Origin: Protoeuglena noctilucae
Taxonomy: Eukaryota > Chlorophyta > Pedinophyceae > Marsupiomonadales > Marsupiomonadaceae
Length of the DNA stretch: 64,000 nt
NCBI GenBank assembly: GCA_958009085.1
Contig: OY253683.1
Location: 913,004 to 977,003 of the forward strand
Direction: 5' to 3'
A program made the position numbers and the translations under genes. The notes beneath the pieces are model-generated. The model was not told the origin of the DNA. It made no database searches and saw nothing but the letters and a program-made list of their open reading frames with translations. Positions within the stretch are counted from its first letter, which is position 1. The number at the start of each line of letters is the position of its first letter. Shown here piece by piece: positions 9,270 to 20,351 of the stretch.

Positions 9270-12200
9270 ATGGGGCATGGGAGGCTGCCGAATGGACGCG
9301 CGGCGCGGGCCAGCGCCCTCGCTGGGTTGCGCGCGTGGCCAAGCCCGCCGGGCGCGCGGCAGCGACCGCGCCGGAGGACGCCGCGCCGCGTAGAGCTGCA
9401 ATTAGTCCGTCCGCGGTGAAGAGCATCGACGACAGCAGCGACGGACGCAAGGACGCGGGGCGCTCGCGGAGCCGGATGCCGTGGTGCGTGGCTCGTGCGC
9501 CGCGCGCAGCGAACCGCGGCTGCCTCGCCGCGCCGCGCTGCCCGTCGTCGCCTTGTATCCATCTCGAGCGACGCTTCGCGAGCCCGTTTCCGAGATGCAC
9601 GCCCCCGACGCCCCCGCAGGCGCTCCACAAGCAACCAGGGCCCCGCGCGCGCGGGCACCGGTCCCCGCACGCCCCGCCCGCCGTCTCGCGACGAATCTTT
9701 GACATCGTCCGCGTCGCCTCCGCCCGACCCGCCGCCCTTCCGGGCCCCGCGCCGCGAGCTGTCGGAGGACGCAGCGGCCGCGGCGCAAATGCTCGTGGAT
9801 GTGCTGGGGATGTCCAAGACCGAAGCCGAGGCAAGTTGCTTACATGCGTTATCTATATTGCCAGTCACATAGTTCACTTCGTCGGTCCGAGTCGACCCTT
9901 TCCGCACCGCCATTGGTCCCAGGACGTGCTGCAGCGTTCGGACGACAACGTGCTGAGCCACGGTTGGGTGTATAACTCCGAGGAGGTGCTGGGTCCTTTG
10001 TTGCGGACCCTTTTCGACCTCGGACTGACGCCCGACGAGGTCCGCCGGATGATCCTGGCCCAGCCCACATTGATACGGTGAGTGAGGGATGAGACGCGCA
10101 TGCATGTGGGTCAGTGGGTGGGTGGGTGTTAGGTGGGTAAGTGAGTGCGATGAGTGAGTTGTCATGGCGTCGACTGGTGAGCAATTGTGGGGCTGGCGTC
10201 GCATGTGCTGTAATGGTCACCCCCTCATCAACTCACCCCCACCCCCACCCCCACTACCACCACCCACACCGCCACCTCACTCACCCTCACCCTCACCCCT
10301 CACACCACCCTCACCCCCACCCCCACTCCCACCCCCATCCACCCCTCACCCTCACCCCCCCACCCCACCCCCCCAGCCGCAAGCCCGACCTTGTGCCCTC
10401 CAAGGTGGCGGTCCTTTCATCCCTGGGCGTCCCCTCGTCCCGCATGGGACGCGTATTGGTCAAATGCCCCCAGCTTTTGAATCTCTCCACCGACACCGTC
10501 ACACAGGCGGCCGAGTGGATGCGGGTGCAGGCGGGCATGACCCCCTCGCAGGTGCAGCGGGTGGTGACGGCCATGCCACGCGCGCTCACCTACTCCATCC
10601 CCGATAACCTCGAGGCCAAGAGGATGCTGCTCACGCAACTGGGTGAGGGAGATGGGTGGTTATATGGCTGTTTGGGGTTCTTTTTGTTGTTGGAATGGTT
10701 TGGTTGTGGTTGTCTGAGGCAGGGTTGCGTTGAGGGATGGCTGGTGGCGAATGGCAGCTGGGTGATGGGCACAGCTGCACCTACCCTTGCAGCCGTACCC
10801 ACACCCACACTCATCCCTCTCCCTCCCTTCCCCCCCAGGCTGGTCCAAAGACGACGTGACCCGCACCCTCGCCCGCTTCCCCCAAATCATGGGGCTGTCT
10901 CCATTGAACATCGTGGGGCAAGTGCTGCACCTGCAGCGATGGGGGCTGAGGCCAGACGAGGCTGCCACCATGCTTAAGGAGTACCCATGCCTGTTCGGGT
11001 ACCGGTGAGGGCGGGGCGGATGTAATGGGGTTTACTGATAGTGCTATCTATCAAGGTTACTGATAGTGCTATCTATCAATACCCGTGCCTGTTTGGACGA
11101 CAAGGCTGTGGTAATGCGATCCATACACAGTCACGCAACATGCCAGTATTGCATACAATAATAATACAATAACTCTATAATACTTACTTCTCTCTCCCCC
11201 CACTCCCAGCCGCTGCGTGCTGGACGTGAAAGCGGTGGTGCTCCGCTCCATGCTGGGACTCCCCTTCACCTCCGCCCTCCGCTTCCCCACCTACTTCGGA
11301 TACGCCACCGACAAGCGCGTGCTGCCGCGAGTCGCCTTTTCAAATCACATCGTGGGGAAGGGGCCGATTGACGTGGACCCTGCGTGGGAGGCGCTGGCGT
11401 GGCCGCCCCCGGCCACCGACGCTGCCGTTGCCAGGCTCACAGGTGAGAGGAAAGGGGGGCATGTAGATATAGAGGCTGCAATTGGTTTGGTTGTTCAGTC
11501 GTCAATTACGGCTGGTTTGTTGTTACTTGGATCTGCCGCCCCCGGCCACCGACGCTGCTGTGGCCAGGCTCACAGGCGAGGAGGGGAGGTGGATGGGGTT
11601 TGGTGAAGTATGTAGATGTAGATGTAGATGAAGAGGTTGCAATTGACTGTTCAGCTGTTGGGATTGGTTGTTCAGTCGTTTACAAGGGGTTGTTGTTACT
11701 TGGTTTAGATTAAAAATGTGACCTGGCATTCCAAACACCCCCACATTGCACCCTTTTCACCCACACCCCCACCACTACCTCCGCAGACATGCCCACCCGC
11801 ACCGCACACACACACACACACACACACCACCCCACACCTCTCACCCACCCCCAACCCACCCCCTCCCCGCAGACATGCTCACCCGCGCCACCACCGCCCC
11901 CGGCGCCTACCTCCCCACCCTCGCCCCATCCACGCCCCTCCGCCCCATCGCAAATGACGAGGATGATGATGACGATAACGACGATGCGTGGTCGTGTTTG
12001 CTAGACCCCTACCATCTCAGCCCCAGCCCCAGCCCCAGCCCCAGCCCCAGCCACGCCCGCCCGCCCTCCCCGCAACCGCAAACGATGCCGACACAGCTGC
12101 CACTGCCACTGCCACCCCACGCATTCACCCATAATCCATCACGCCCCCCGCCCCTATCCACCCCGCACACCCGCTCGCGCACCCCCACTTCCCGCGTTGT

Positions 12201-12791
12201 GATGGATGCGCCTATGGGGCGAGGGTGGGCGGCGCAGGGTGGATTGCAAAGCCGCGGGAGGGGTGCGGAGGGGGCGGGGGAGGGGTTGGGCGCGTACGCG
12301 GGGTTGCCGGATGCATTGGTTGTGAGGGCGCAGGGGGTGCGGCGGCCGGGGGGGGTGGAGGAGGTGCCGTTTGGGGAGGTGAGGGGGTTGGGGAGGGGGG
12401 AAATGTGGGATAAGTGAAGATGTGTGCATTGGGGAAGTGGGTGTGTCACTCTCACCCTGCCGCTTACCAGCTCTGCCACCCACACCTGTTCCCCCTCTCA
12501 CCCGGTCATCCACCCCCATCTCACCCTCTTCCCACTCACCTCCTCTCTCACCACCCCACTCACCCCCCCCCCCCCCTCACCCACCTCCCCCAGACCGGCC
12601 TCGACTTCGGATCTTTCGGCACATGGCTCACCCCCCCCGACGATGTCTTCCTGGAGAGACTTTCGAAAACGACCGTGCAGCCCGTGTCTCGGCAGGCATT
12701 CTGGCAGTTTCGCGAGGCGTGGGTGGCGCGCAATGGGCCGGTGCTGCGGTGGTGGCAGAGGGAGTGGGACAGGGCGGACGCGGGGGAATGA
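9270..12791 (+). CDS. mTERF-domain organellar protein with long C-terminal extension
   Basis: mTERF proteins bind organellar nucleic acids through helical repeats and control transcription or splicing (family knowledge). Secure exons: one ending 9830 (ELSEDAAAAAQMLVDVLGMS), then 9923-10077, 10377-10642, 10839-11004, 11210-11442, 11873-12378 and 12594-12791, all phase-consistent. Repeats of the form LTPDEVRRMILAQPTLIRRK, GVPSSRMGRVLVKCPQLLNL and LRPDEAATMLKEYPCLFGYR are typical. After the helical domain come an acidic run (EDDDDDNDD at ~11960), SPSPSPSP, a proline-rich linker and a final ~65 residues that I do not recognise (LDFGSFGTWLTPPDDVFLER). The start is unsettled: no ATG lies in frame in the first exon before 9789. 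An ATG at 9270 with a small intron ending near 9509 would give an Arg/Ala-rich transit peptide. The intron 9831-9922 starts with GC. Confidence 0.85.
10982..11105 (+). repeat. Exon-edge echo after mTERF exon 4 (98-bp offset)
   Basis: TACCCATGCCTGTTCGGG ends the exon at 10982. TACCCGTGCCTGTTTGGA recurs at 11080 within the intron. Between them a direct repeat, ACTGATAGTGCTATCTATCA, occurs twice in a row (~11034 and ~11060). Confidence 0.8.
11403..11705 (+). repeat. 134-bp tandem duplication across an mTERF donor site
   Basis: CCGCCCCCGGCCACCGACGC starts at 11403 in exon 5 and again at 11537 in the following intron. The duplicated unit continues past the splice site: a GTTGTTCAGTCGT...TGTTGTTACTTGG segment also occurs twice. 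In the true copy the donor is CACAG|GTGAG; in the echo it is CACAGGCGAG, a GC-type donor. Confidence 0.9.
12018..12052 (+). repeat. (AGCCCC)n hexanucleotide repeat
   Basis: About five and a half units encode the SPSPSPSP stretch of the mTERF extension. Confidence 0.9.
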
Positions 12792-13003
12792 GTATATTGG
12801 GAGTGGAGTTACTTAGGGGGAGTGTTCGGGTGTTTGGATGGGGGGGTTGTTGGTGGGGGATGAGGGAGTGGGACAGGGCGGACGCGGGGGAGTGAGTGCT
12901 GAGGGGGAGTGGAGGTTCATTTGAAAAGGGGGTGTTGAGTGAGGGGAGAGTGAGGGGGGGGTTGTTTGTGAGGGGGTGGGATGAAGCGGATGTGGGGGAG
13001 TGA
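12762..13003 (+). repeat. Three copies of the mTERF stop-codon region
   Basis: GTGGGACAGGGCGGACGCGG followed by GGGA and a TGA occurs at ~12764 (true gene end), ~12868 and, decayed, ~12976. The spacings are about 104 and 108. Each copy ends in a TGA in the same register (WDRADAGE or WDEADVGE). Confidence 0.85.
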
Positions 13004-13228
13004 GGGCATGCTTGTTGCTCTTTGTTTGAAATTCGAGACACGTGCTCCGATACGTTTGAAATGCTGCAAAAGAGGCGTTGCCTTGGATCTTTGCATCGCA
13101 CAGCCTGGGGAATCACCCACGCATCACGGTTGAGCGATGCGCCCATCGCCGCGCTCCCAACCACGTCCCCCGCATTCAATCACTCCCTCCCCAACTAATC
13201 ATAACTCTCTCTCTTCTCTTCATTCTCA

Positions 13229-16200
13229 TCACCCATTCCCCGCACCCGACCCCTCCTCCTGGATGGCTGGCAGGTCGGGGGGCTGACGCGAGGCGCGGAG
13301 ACTGGCGGACGTCTCGAGCGTGGCTGCGAGGAGAGGGGGGAGAGAGAGACGAGTGGTGATAAGAGTAATGGAAATGAGGGTGATTGGGTGGCATGACAGC
13401 ACCATTACCCATGCCCCATGCTCACCCTCCAAAGCCCCCCTGCTGCTCAAGTCCACGCATGCATGCCCCAACAGTACATCGACACGTCATCATTGCCCAC
13501 TATCAATATCAACATACCACTCACCCTCCGACTCTCCCCCGCTGCTGAGTTCCGAGTCCGCTGCCGAGGGACGCGTCTCCAGGAAGCTGGGCACGTGGCT
13601 GGGATAAGACGCGCCGGGGGACTGGGGGGGAGGATGGGACAGGGAAAGAGATGTTTAATATCAACCATACTGATGTTATTAATGTGATGCTGTATCACTG
13701 TGTGACGGACTATGCACCCTCTCCCCCCCCCCCCAAGCCATGCGTCTCCTCACAGCCACTGTTTGTCACCCCCACTCTCACAACCTTCCCCGTGTCAATC
13801 CCCACCGCCAGCTCCTCACCTTTTCACTCTCCGACTCCCCCCCACCCTCCGACACCCCCCTCCCCCGCCCGCTCCCGCGCTTCCCACCCCGCCCCTCCCC
13901 CTCGCCCCCGGACCCCCCATCCCCCCTTGCAGCGGCCTCCAATGCCCTCTCCGCCTTTTCCAATTCGCTATCCTCCGTACCAGCCCACGAGGTTTCAGTA
14001 ACTAAACCCCTCGCACCGCCCCCGCGCCCCCCTTCGCCCCCCCGCCACCGCCCCTCGCTGTTGACTCCGTTGTTGTCCTTTGCGCCGTTGCCGGGGCGGT
14101 GCCTGGCGTTGAGGCCCAAAGAGTGGGGGCGCTGGAAGGCCTCGGGCGGCACTTGGCCCTTTAACTGGGGCGGGAGTAAGGGAGGTGGGTAGATTAGAAT
14201 TAGTTAGTACTACTAGTTAGTGCTGTTGATGGAAGCTGTCTCAATGGAGAGGCACTGGCGGTGTTTACAATATCAATACAGTCAATCATGTCTCAGATGC
14301 AAGGGCAGTCACCCATTTCACTCCCTCACTCATCCAACACACACCCCCATGAACCACTCTCACCTGCGCCATGACCCCCAGGTCCCCCATGCGCACGGCG
14401 ATGTACTTGAGCATCTCCCAGATGTCCTCGTCTTTATTCCCCCAGTCGAGCACCTGCCCCCGCATCTTAGGCAGGCGCTGGAAGAGGTGCGTGATTGCAT
14501 TACGCGCCTCGGCCAACACCTCACGACGGTCCTTGGTGGCCTGGGGGGGGGGGGGTGTGGATGGGTGGTGATGTTTGATAACGATGATACTTGATGGTGA
14601 GGGGTTAAATGGATGGTGATGTTAGTTTGATAACGATGATACTTGATGATGTAGGGATGGGGGAGGGAGAGCATGGGGTTGGTGGGTGTGGAAGAGTGGG
14701 ATGGGCCGGTGGTTGCGGTGATGGGTGCAGTACCCAACTCACTCCCTCTCATTCCTTTACACCTCCCCGCGCATCCATTCATATCTCTGCTCCTCCGCAC
14801 ACACTCCCCCTAAACCACCCTTGCCTGTATGCGCGCCTCGACCGCCTGCGTGAGCGCCCCCTCCCTCCCCTCCAAGTCACTCTGCGTCTTCTGCCTCTCC
14901 CCCAACAGTTGCGTCTGCGTGACCAGTCTAGTCGTCGCTCTCTCCCCCTCGTCCTGGATGCTCCTACGCATCTGCTCCAGCCGGGCCATCGCGCGGTCCA
15001 GGCGGCGCTTCAGCTGTGAACGCGTGTCGACCAATGTCTGTGGGTGGCGAGAGGGGTGGTGGTGGTGGTGGGTGGGAGCGGGTGGCTGAGCTAACTGCGC
15101 GTGTCGACCAATGTCTGTGGATGGGGGGTAAGAGAGGGAGGGGTGGTGGTTGTGGTTGAGAGTGGCAGTGGGCTGCACTGATGCTGGGATCGCAACGCCG
15201 CTGGTCACCCATCGCCAGTCGCCAGTCACCACCCGTCGCATGGCAGCAGCGTCACAGTTGCACCCTCATGCTGGCGTGGCCACTCCCTCTTCGTCAAACG
15301 CCGCTGTTCACCTCTAAGTCATACCACACTATCTTCACTCATCAAGTCACCTGGAACCTGCGTATCATATCCGTGGGGTCCTCGAATTCCGAGTACTTGG
15401 TCAGGCACGTGTCGACGAAGGACGAGTAGCCCTCGTGCTTGCGGATCTCCACCAGGAAACCCGCGCGGCGACGCATCAACATCTGCAGTTAATGTAACGA
15501 ATGCGAGAACGGGGTCAGAGCTGGGAAGCGATGACTAACGGTTGATGTGCATGTGTTGAGGTCTTGACTCATATAAACTACTCATATCATCAAATCAGTC
15601 ATTGCTTATCATATCCATCATATTCACCCCGTTCCACTCGCCTCCAGCTCGTCGTGCAGCCCGCTGATCTGGTCGTCCAGCGCCACGTTCTCGGCCGCCA
15701 GCTCGGAGGCGCGCTTGAGCATCCCGGCGCGCTTGCTGTCGTTGTCGCGCACGAACTGCTCGAACTGCTGCATCAAGTTCTGAAGACGCTCCTCCTTCTC
15801 CTTCTGCGGACGGGGCCGGCGCAGCGAAGCGAATGAGCGCGAATAAATGAGCGATAGCCTCGACACTGTGTGCCCGCTCGAGCGCGCTCCCGCGGGACCG
15901 AGAGCGCTCGCTGCTTGACCCTGTGTCTTTATATTGCTATGCTGTGCATCTACGACCCGCAACTCGCCTGCAATCGCTCCAGGCGCTCGCATTTGCGCAT
16001 CCGCTTGACGAACTCCTTCCGCTTGTCGTCCAGCAAGCGCTCCAGATGCTCCAACTGCCGCTGCTTCTGCATCAACACCGTCGTCTGGCTGCTGAAGCCG
16101 CCCGCTGCGGGAGAGGGGACGGGGGGCGCTGGTGCGGCGCCGCATGTGGGGCAGGGAGGGACCGCCACGCGCGCCGCGCGCTGGGCCAGCCCATGCGTGC

Positions 16201-16578
16201 ATCTGCACGATTTGTTGATAACAAATGACACCTTCCAACCAAACCCAAAGGTCACAGGTCCTTTGTGTGATGCGCACGCAAGCGCATACTCCCGTTGCAT
16301 CCGCCGGGCCCCCGCCACACATCCCCTCGCTCACCGTACAAGTCGAACTCGTCCAGGAACTCGCGCCCGAAGTCCGTCAAGAAGATGCGGTCGGCCAGCG
16401 CGGCGAGGTTGATCTCGATCGGCTCGTTCGGGTCGTCCTGCAGCGCCTCCCCGAGGTCGCCCTTCCCCACCAGCGCCTCCTTGGGCGCGACGGGGGATCC
16501 CTTTCCCTTCATCTCTGTCGCACAAACGCAGGCAAGCGCGGCGCGCCTCGTCGGACCTGCGGGGCCCAACGTCGACAT
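13229..16578 (-). CDS. CFAP73 / CCDC42-family ciliary coiled-coil protein
   Basis: Members help build the modifier-of-inner-arms complex or centriole/sperm structures in motile cilia (family knowledge). The ATG at 16578 (or the in-frame one at 16512) leads to EPIEINLAALADRIFLTDF, then coiled-coil exons: LMQKQRQLEHLERLLDDKRK, RLQNLMQQFEQFVRDNDSKR, LMRRRAGFLVEIRKHEGYSS, SQLKRRLDRAMARLEQMRRS and EARNAITHLFQRLPKMRGQV. The FxxFVRDNDxKR block is diagnostic of this family. Introns at 14541-14824, 15483-15641 and 15804-15967 all have GC donors on the minus strand. The C-terminal part is weaker: an exon near 14164 (LKGQVPPEAFQRPHSLGLNA), then probable short exons near 13535-13605 and 13322-13229 ending in TGA. 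One junction there did not resolve in phase. CFAP73 versus CCDC42 cannot be separated by eye. Confidence 0.78.
14555..14660. repeat. Direct repeat within a CFAP73-like intron
   Basis: GATAACGATGATACTTGATG occurs twice about 56 bases apart, each preceded by GGATGGTGATGTT-like sequence. Confidence 0.85.
15021..15125 (-). repeat. Exon-edge echo at a CFAP73-like acceptor (77-bp offset)
   Basis: CGCGTGTCGACCAATGTCTG (exon start TLVDTR on the minus strand, with the acceptor CCACAG beside it) is at 15021 and again at 15098. In the echo the frame soon meets a stop. Confidence 0.88.
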
Positions 16579-17263
16579 TCACAACGGTTAGCAGCCGGGG
16601 TCGCGGCCGCCGAAATGCCAGCGACCGGACGCGCGTAGACATGCATGTGTGTGTAGCGACCGCGACCGTGCATGCGGCGGCGAGCGGCGGCTGACGAGCG
16701 CGGCTCCAGCACGGGCGCGGCATGTGCGCACCCGTGCAGCGCCGGGTCGGGCACGGCAGGCAGTGAAGTGCCCTCGGAGACCCAGTCACAGCAATAACGA
16801 GCGACAGGGGCGAGCGTCAGGAGCCAAGAGGGGCAGCGAAGGCCACCGCGGGCCCCGAACGGTACACGGAACACAAAACCGGGCGTGTCCCGTTGCTTCG
16901 GTCATGCACGCAGGCCTCGCGCGCAGTCTCCACGAGGTGTAGCTTTCTGCTGACCGTGGCGCTGCAACTGCAGCTGCGGTGCTAGAACACCCTGAGAACC
17001 CTACCCGCCAAAAGAGAAGCTTTGTTGGAAATGAAGGGATACGCGTGCTGTGTATCACTGACACATGGCTGCGGTAGCTAGGGCGGAGGTTGTCACTCGC
17101 GAGAAACGGCGTACATTGGCAACGTGGCGCACACAGGTTTAGCATCCAGCGCTAGCGGGCAGGCATAAAATCTTTCCCGTTGCTGAACAGTGCGTAAGAG
17201 TTCCATCGACGCCTTGTTTGGGCGGCCCAGGGTGGCCCCCGGCCTGGGCAGCTCGCCGCAGCG
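16579..17263. other. Divergent promoter region, CFAP73-like / DBR1
   Basis: 685 bases between start codons. The left half is very GC-rich; the right half (~16930-17200) is more balanced. I find no confident TATA box or RNA gene. Confidence 0.5.
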
Positions 17264-20012
17264 ATGGAAGGCCCGGCGGGCGGCTCCCCCGAGGGGCTGA
17301 CGGTGGCGGTGGAGGGCTGCGGACACGGGGACCTTGATAACATCTATGCGACGATCAAGGACATCGAGGTGACCCTGCACGGCGCCGGGAGGACCGTGTG
17401 AAGAGGCACGGGTTCTGCGAGGCCGCTTCGAGCCGCACAGCCCTCTGATGTGCCTGCCGCTGCAGTCTGCGAGTTCTATTATGCCACCAGAATGCATCGG
17501 GATGGTATTGCTGCCCTGAACCGCGCGCGAGGCCGAATACACTCTTCCACGCCTCGCTGCCCCTCTGCACTCGATCCCCGCCGCGTCTCCTGGCTCCGCA
17601 GTCCCGTCAGCGCATCAAGGTCGATCTTCTGATCATCTGCGGGGACTTTGAGGCGGTGCGCAACGAGCAGGACCTCGAAACCATGGCCGTTCCTCCCAAG
17701 TACCGCCACATGGGGGATTTCCCGAAGTACTACGCCGGGGAAGCGCAGGCGCCGGTACCCACGCTGTTCATCGGAGGGAATCACGAGGCCTCGGCGCATC
17801 TCTGGTGAGCAAGCCCTCGCCGGCGCGCAGGACCACGCGCGTTTCACACGAACAAAGTGTTGTTGATTTGCATATCAACAAGCTGTTGATATGCAAACTG
17901 TACATTATAACGTATCGCGCATGCTTCACATCGTGCGAGTCGATTATCGCTTGCAGGGAGCTCTACTACGGTGGCTTCGCTGCACCGGGGATGTATTACC
18001 TGGGTCACGCAGGGGTGGTGCGCTTCGGGGGACTTCGCATCGCGGGGCTGAGCGGGATATTCAAATCCCACGACTATCGGAAGGGCCACTTTGAGAGGCC
18101 ACCCTACACGGCGTCCACCATGCGCAGGCGAGGGAGGGAGGGTGGCAGTGGGGGTACGGGGGTATGGCGGAGAGAGGGGGGCGATTAATTGGTTGTGTGC
18201 ACTATGCGCGCTGCAGTTATGCATATATATCGTGCTGTGTCTCTCCCGCAGTGCGTATCACGTCCGTGAGCTGGAGGTGTACCGGTTGATGCAGCTGAGG
18301 GAGCCCGTGGACGTGGGGCTGTCCCACGACTGGTGAGCGCGTCTTGTTAGTGTGTATGTGGTATATGCTAACATGTGTGCTAGCATGTATGCTAACTGAT
18401 GGTGGTTTTGATGATCTGACCGGGTACCATTGGATGCACGAGATGACATAGCATACCCCACTGATACATTTGAACCGTTGCATACCCCGTCCCCCCATCA
18501 CCACCCATGCACTCAGGCCGTCGGGCATTGTTGAGTACGGCGACAAGCACGCGCTGCTGAGGGCCAAGCCGTACTTCCGGGACGAGGTGGAGGCGAGTGA
18601 CGGGGGGTGAAATAGGATGGGAATGAGCAGGCGACATCACTCACTTCCACACTCAGTCCCTCCCTTACTCACTCGCATTCATTCCCACTCAACCCCACCC
18701 CCCGCAGCGCAACGAATTGGGCAGCCCCCCCGCCATGTCCCTCCTCCGCGCCCTCCGCCCCCGCTTCTGGTTCAGCGCCCACATGCACTGCAAGTTCCCA
18801 GCAGTCGTGCACCACGATGACAGTCACAGTCACGATGTGGGCGCTAACAACCACGGCGACAATACCGATATCGACATCAACAATGACCATCCGCACTCGA
18901 CGCGCTTCCTGTCTCTGGACAAGTGCCTGCCCAAGCGACACTTCCTGCAAGTGAGAGTGAATTGCTGGGTGTGGGTGTGCAGCCTATTGCACATGAGATG
19001 GGTGTTGCTTAAGCGACACTTCCTGCAAGTGAGAGATGTCGATGTGTGGATGTGTGGGTGGGGGTGCGGGTGTGGGTGTGCTTCAGCACCCCTCACTTGA
19101 CCGCCTCTCACCCTATCAACTCCTTCCCCCAGCCTCTCAGATCGTCCACTTCCCCGACGCTGGTAATCTTATTTATCAAACCAACCGCACCTAGTTATCC
19201 TATAAGTAACATTTGTAACCTTTACCCCCTCAACGTCTACCCTTTCAGATCGTACACTTCCCCGAGGCCCGCGGCCCCCGTGAGTTCCGATACGACGCCG
19301 AGTGGCTGGCGGTGCTGAGGGGGACGCACCACTTGATGTCGACACGCATGCACGCGCCGCCCATGCCCACCAACGCCGACGGAACGCTCGCCAGGTGAGA
19401 GGGCGGATGCGGATGACGCTTTGCTTAGTGTGGATGCGAGGTGAGAGCGGATGCGGGTCACGCTTTGCTCACTAGCTTGGATGCGAGGTGAGGGCAGCTC
19501 ACCACTGCAGCTCACCTGCTTCATCTCTCACCACCACCTCCCCTCTCACCACCCCCTTCCCCCTCCACCCACTCCTCACCTCCCCTCCCTCACCACAAAC
19601 CCGCTCCCCCCTCCCCTCCCCTTCCAGACCCGGTGCATCTCCCGAGGATAGAGCCTACGTGGATGCGGCACTGGAAAGGGAAGGGCCGGGAGTGGCACCC
19701 TTCACACCCACCGTCCCACCCCACCGATCGGGGCAGATGGGCAGTCGCCCACGGCAACCTGAATCAGTCCCGGTCAATCCCCAGGCGGTGCATCTGATGT
19801 CGCTGATCGGGAGGGACTACAACCTCAGCTCTGGGGGGGGTGGGGGGGCCGATGGGGCAGCGGGGGTGGGGGCGGTGGGGGCGGGGATGGTGAGTGAAAA
19901 TCCAGAAGAGATCGATCTGGGCGATGACGTTATTGACGGAGATGATTGTTTGAAAGTCACGGAGGACGTCGTGGGGAATGAGGAGGAGATTGCCATCGAC
20001 GAGGAGGGGTAG
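17264..20012 (+). CDS. DBR1: RNA lariat debranching enzyme
   Basis: Hydrolyses the 2'-5' bond of excised intron lariats in the nucleus (family knowledge). Exons 17264-17368, 17602-17804, 17957-18127, 18252-18332, 18517-18592, 18708-18950, 19249-19394 and 19628-20012 join to an exact 469-residue frame ending in TAG. All metallophosphoesterase motifs are visible: [18 protein letters not shown] near residues 13-30, [58 protein letters not shown] and [12 protein letters not shown] His/Asp-rich insert ([17 protein letters not shown]) follows the last motif. The C-terminal ~130 residues are a Gly-rich then acidic tail. Introns 18128-18251 and 18593-18707 start with GC. An enzyme that recycles intron lariats fits an intron-dense genome. 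Confidence 0.95.
18933..19280 (+). repeat. Double exon-edge echo in one DBR1 intron
   Basis: The intron 18951-19248 holds a donor-side copy and an acceptor-side copy. AAGCGACACTTCCTGCAAGT (donor side) is at 18933 and 19011, 78 bases apart. The acceptor-side block TCAGATCGTCCACTTCCCCG near 19137 copies TCAGATCGTACACTTCCCCG at ~19245, 108 bases later. Confidence 0.9.
19395..19500 (+). repeat. Short tandem repeats at the start of a DBR1 intron
   Basis: GGATGCGAGGTGAGAG and CGCTTTGCT motifs recur about every 60 bases. The donor-like AGGTGAG occurs three times. Confidence 0.75.
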
Positions 20013-20351
20013 GGGATCGGTGGGGGTGGGGAAGATGTGAGCGGGTCGCGTGCATGCGTGCAGCGAGGGAGCTCAGCGAGGGATTGGAGATCGTTTCGAC
20101 GCAAGCGCCGTGGCCCTTTGGGTGTTTGAAAACTATCGGTGCGAGTTGGATCTGCTTTCTGGCTCTGTAATGCCAAGGAGATTCTGTGACAGACAGCGGG
20201 ACCAGGGTTTGCACCTTGTGAGCCTGAGTCGGGCGAAGATGATGGCTAATGAGTCACGACGAGTGTCTGTTGCAAAACTTACAGCGTGCGGAAGTCATCT
20301 TCGTTCGCATCGTCAAAGCGCTGGGCCACCGCGGGATCCGTTGCAGCGACC
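20013..20351. other. Spacer between DBR1 and RRP9
   Basis: 339 bases between tandem genes. No coding or RNA features recognised; presumably the DBR1 3' end and the RRP9 promoter. Confidence 0.5.
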
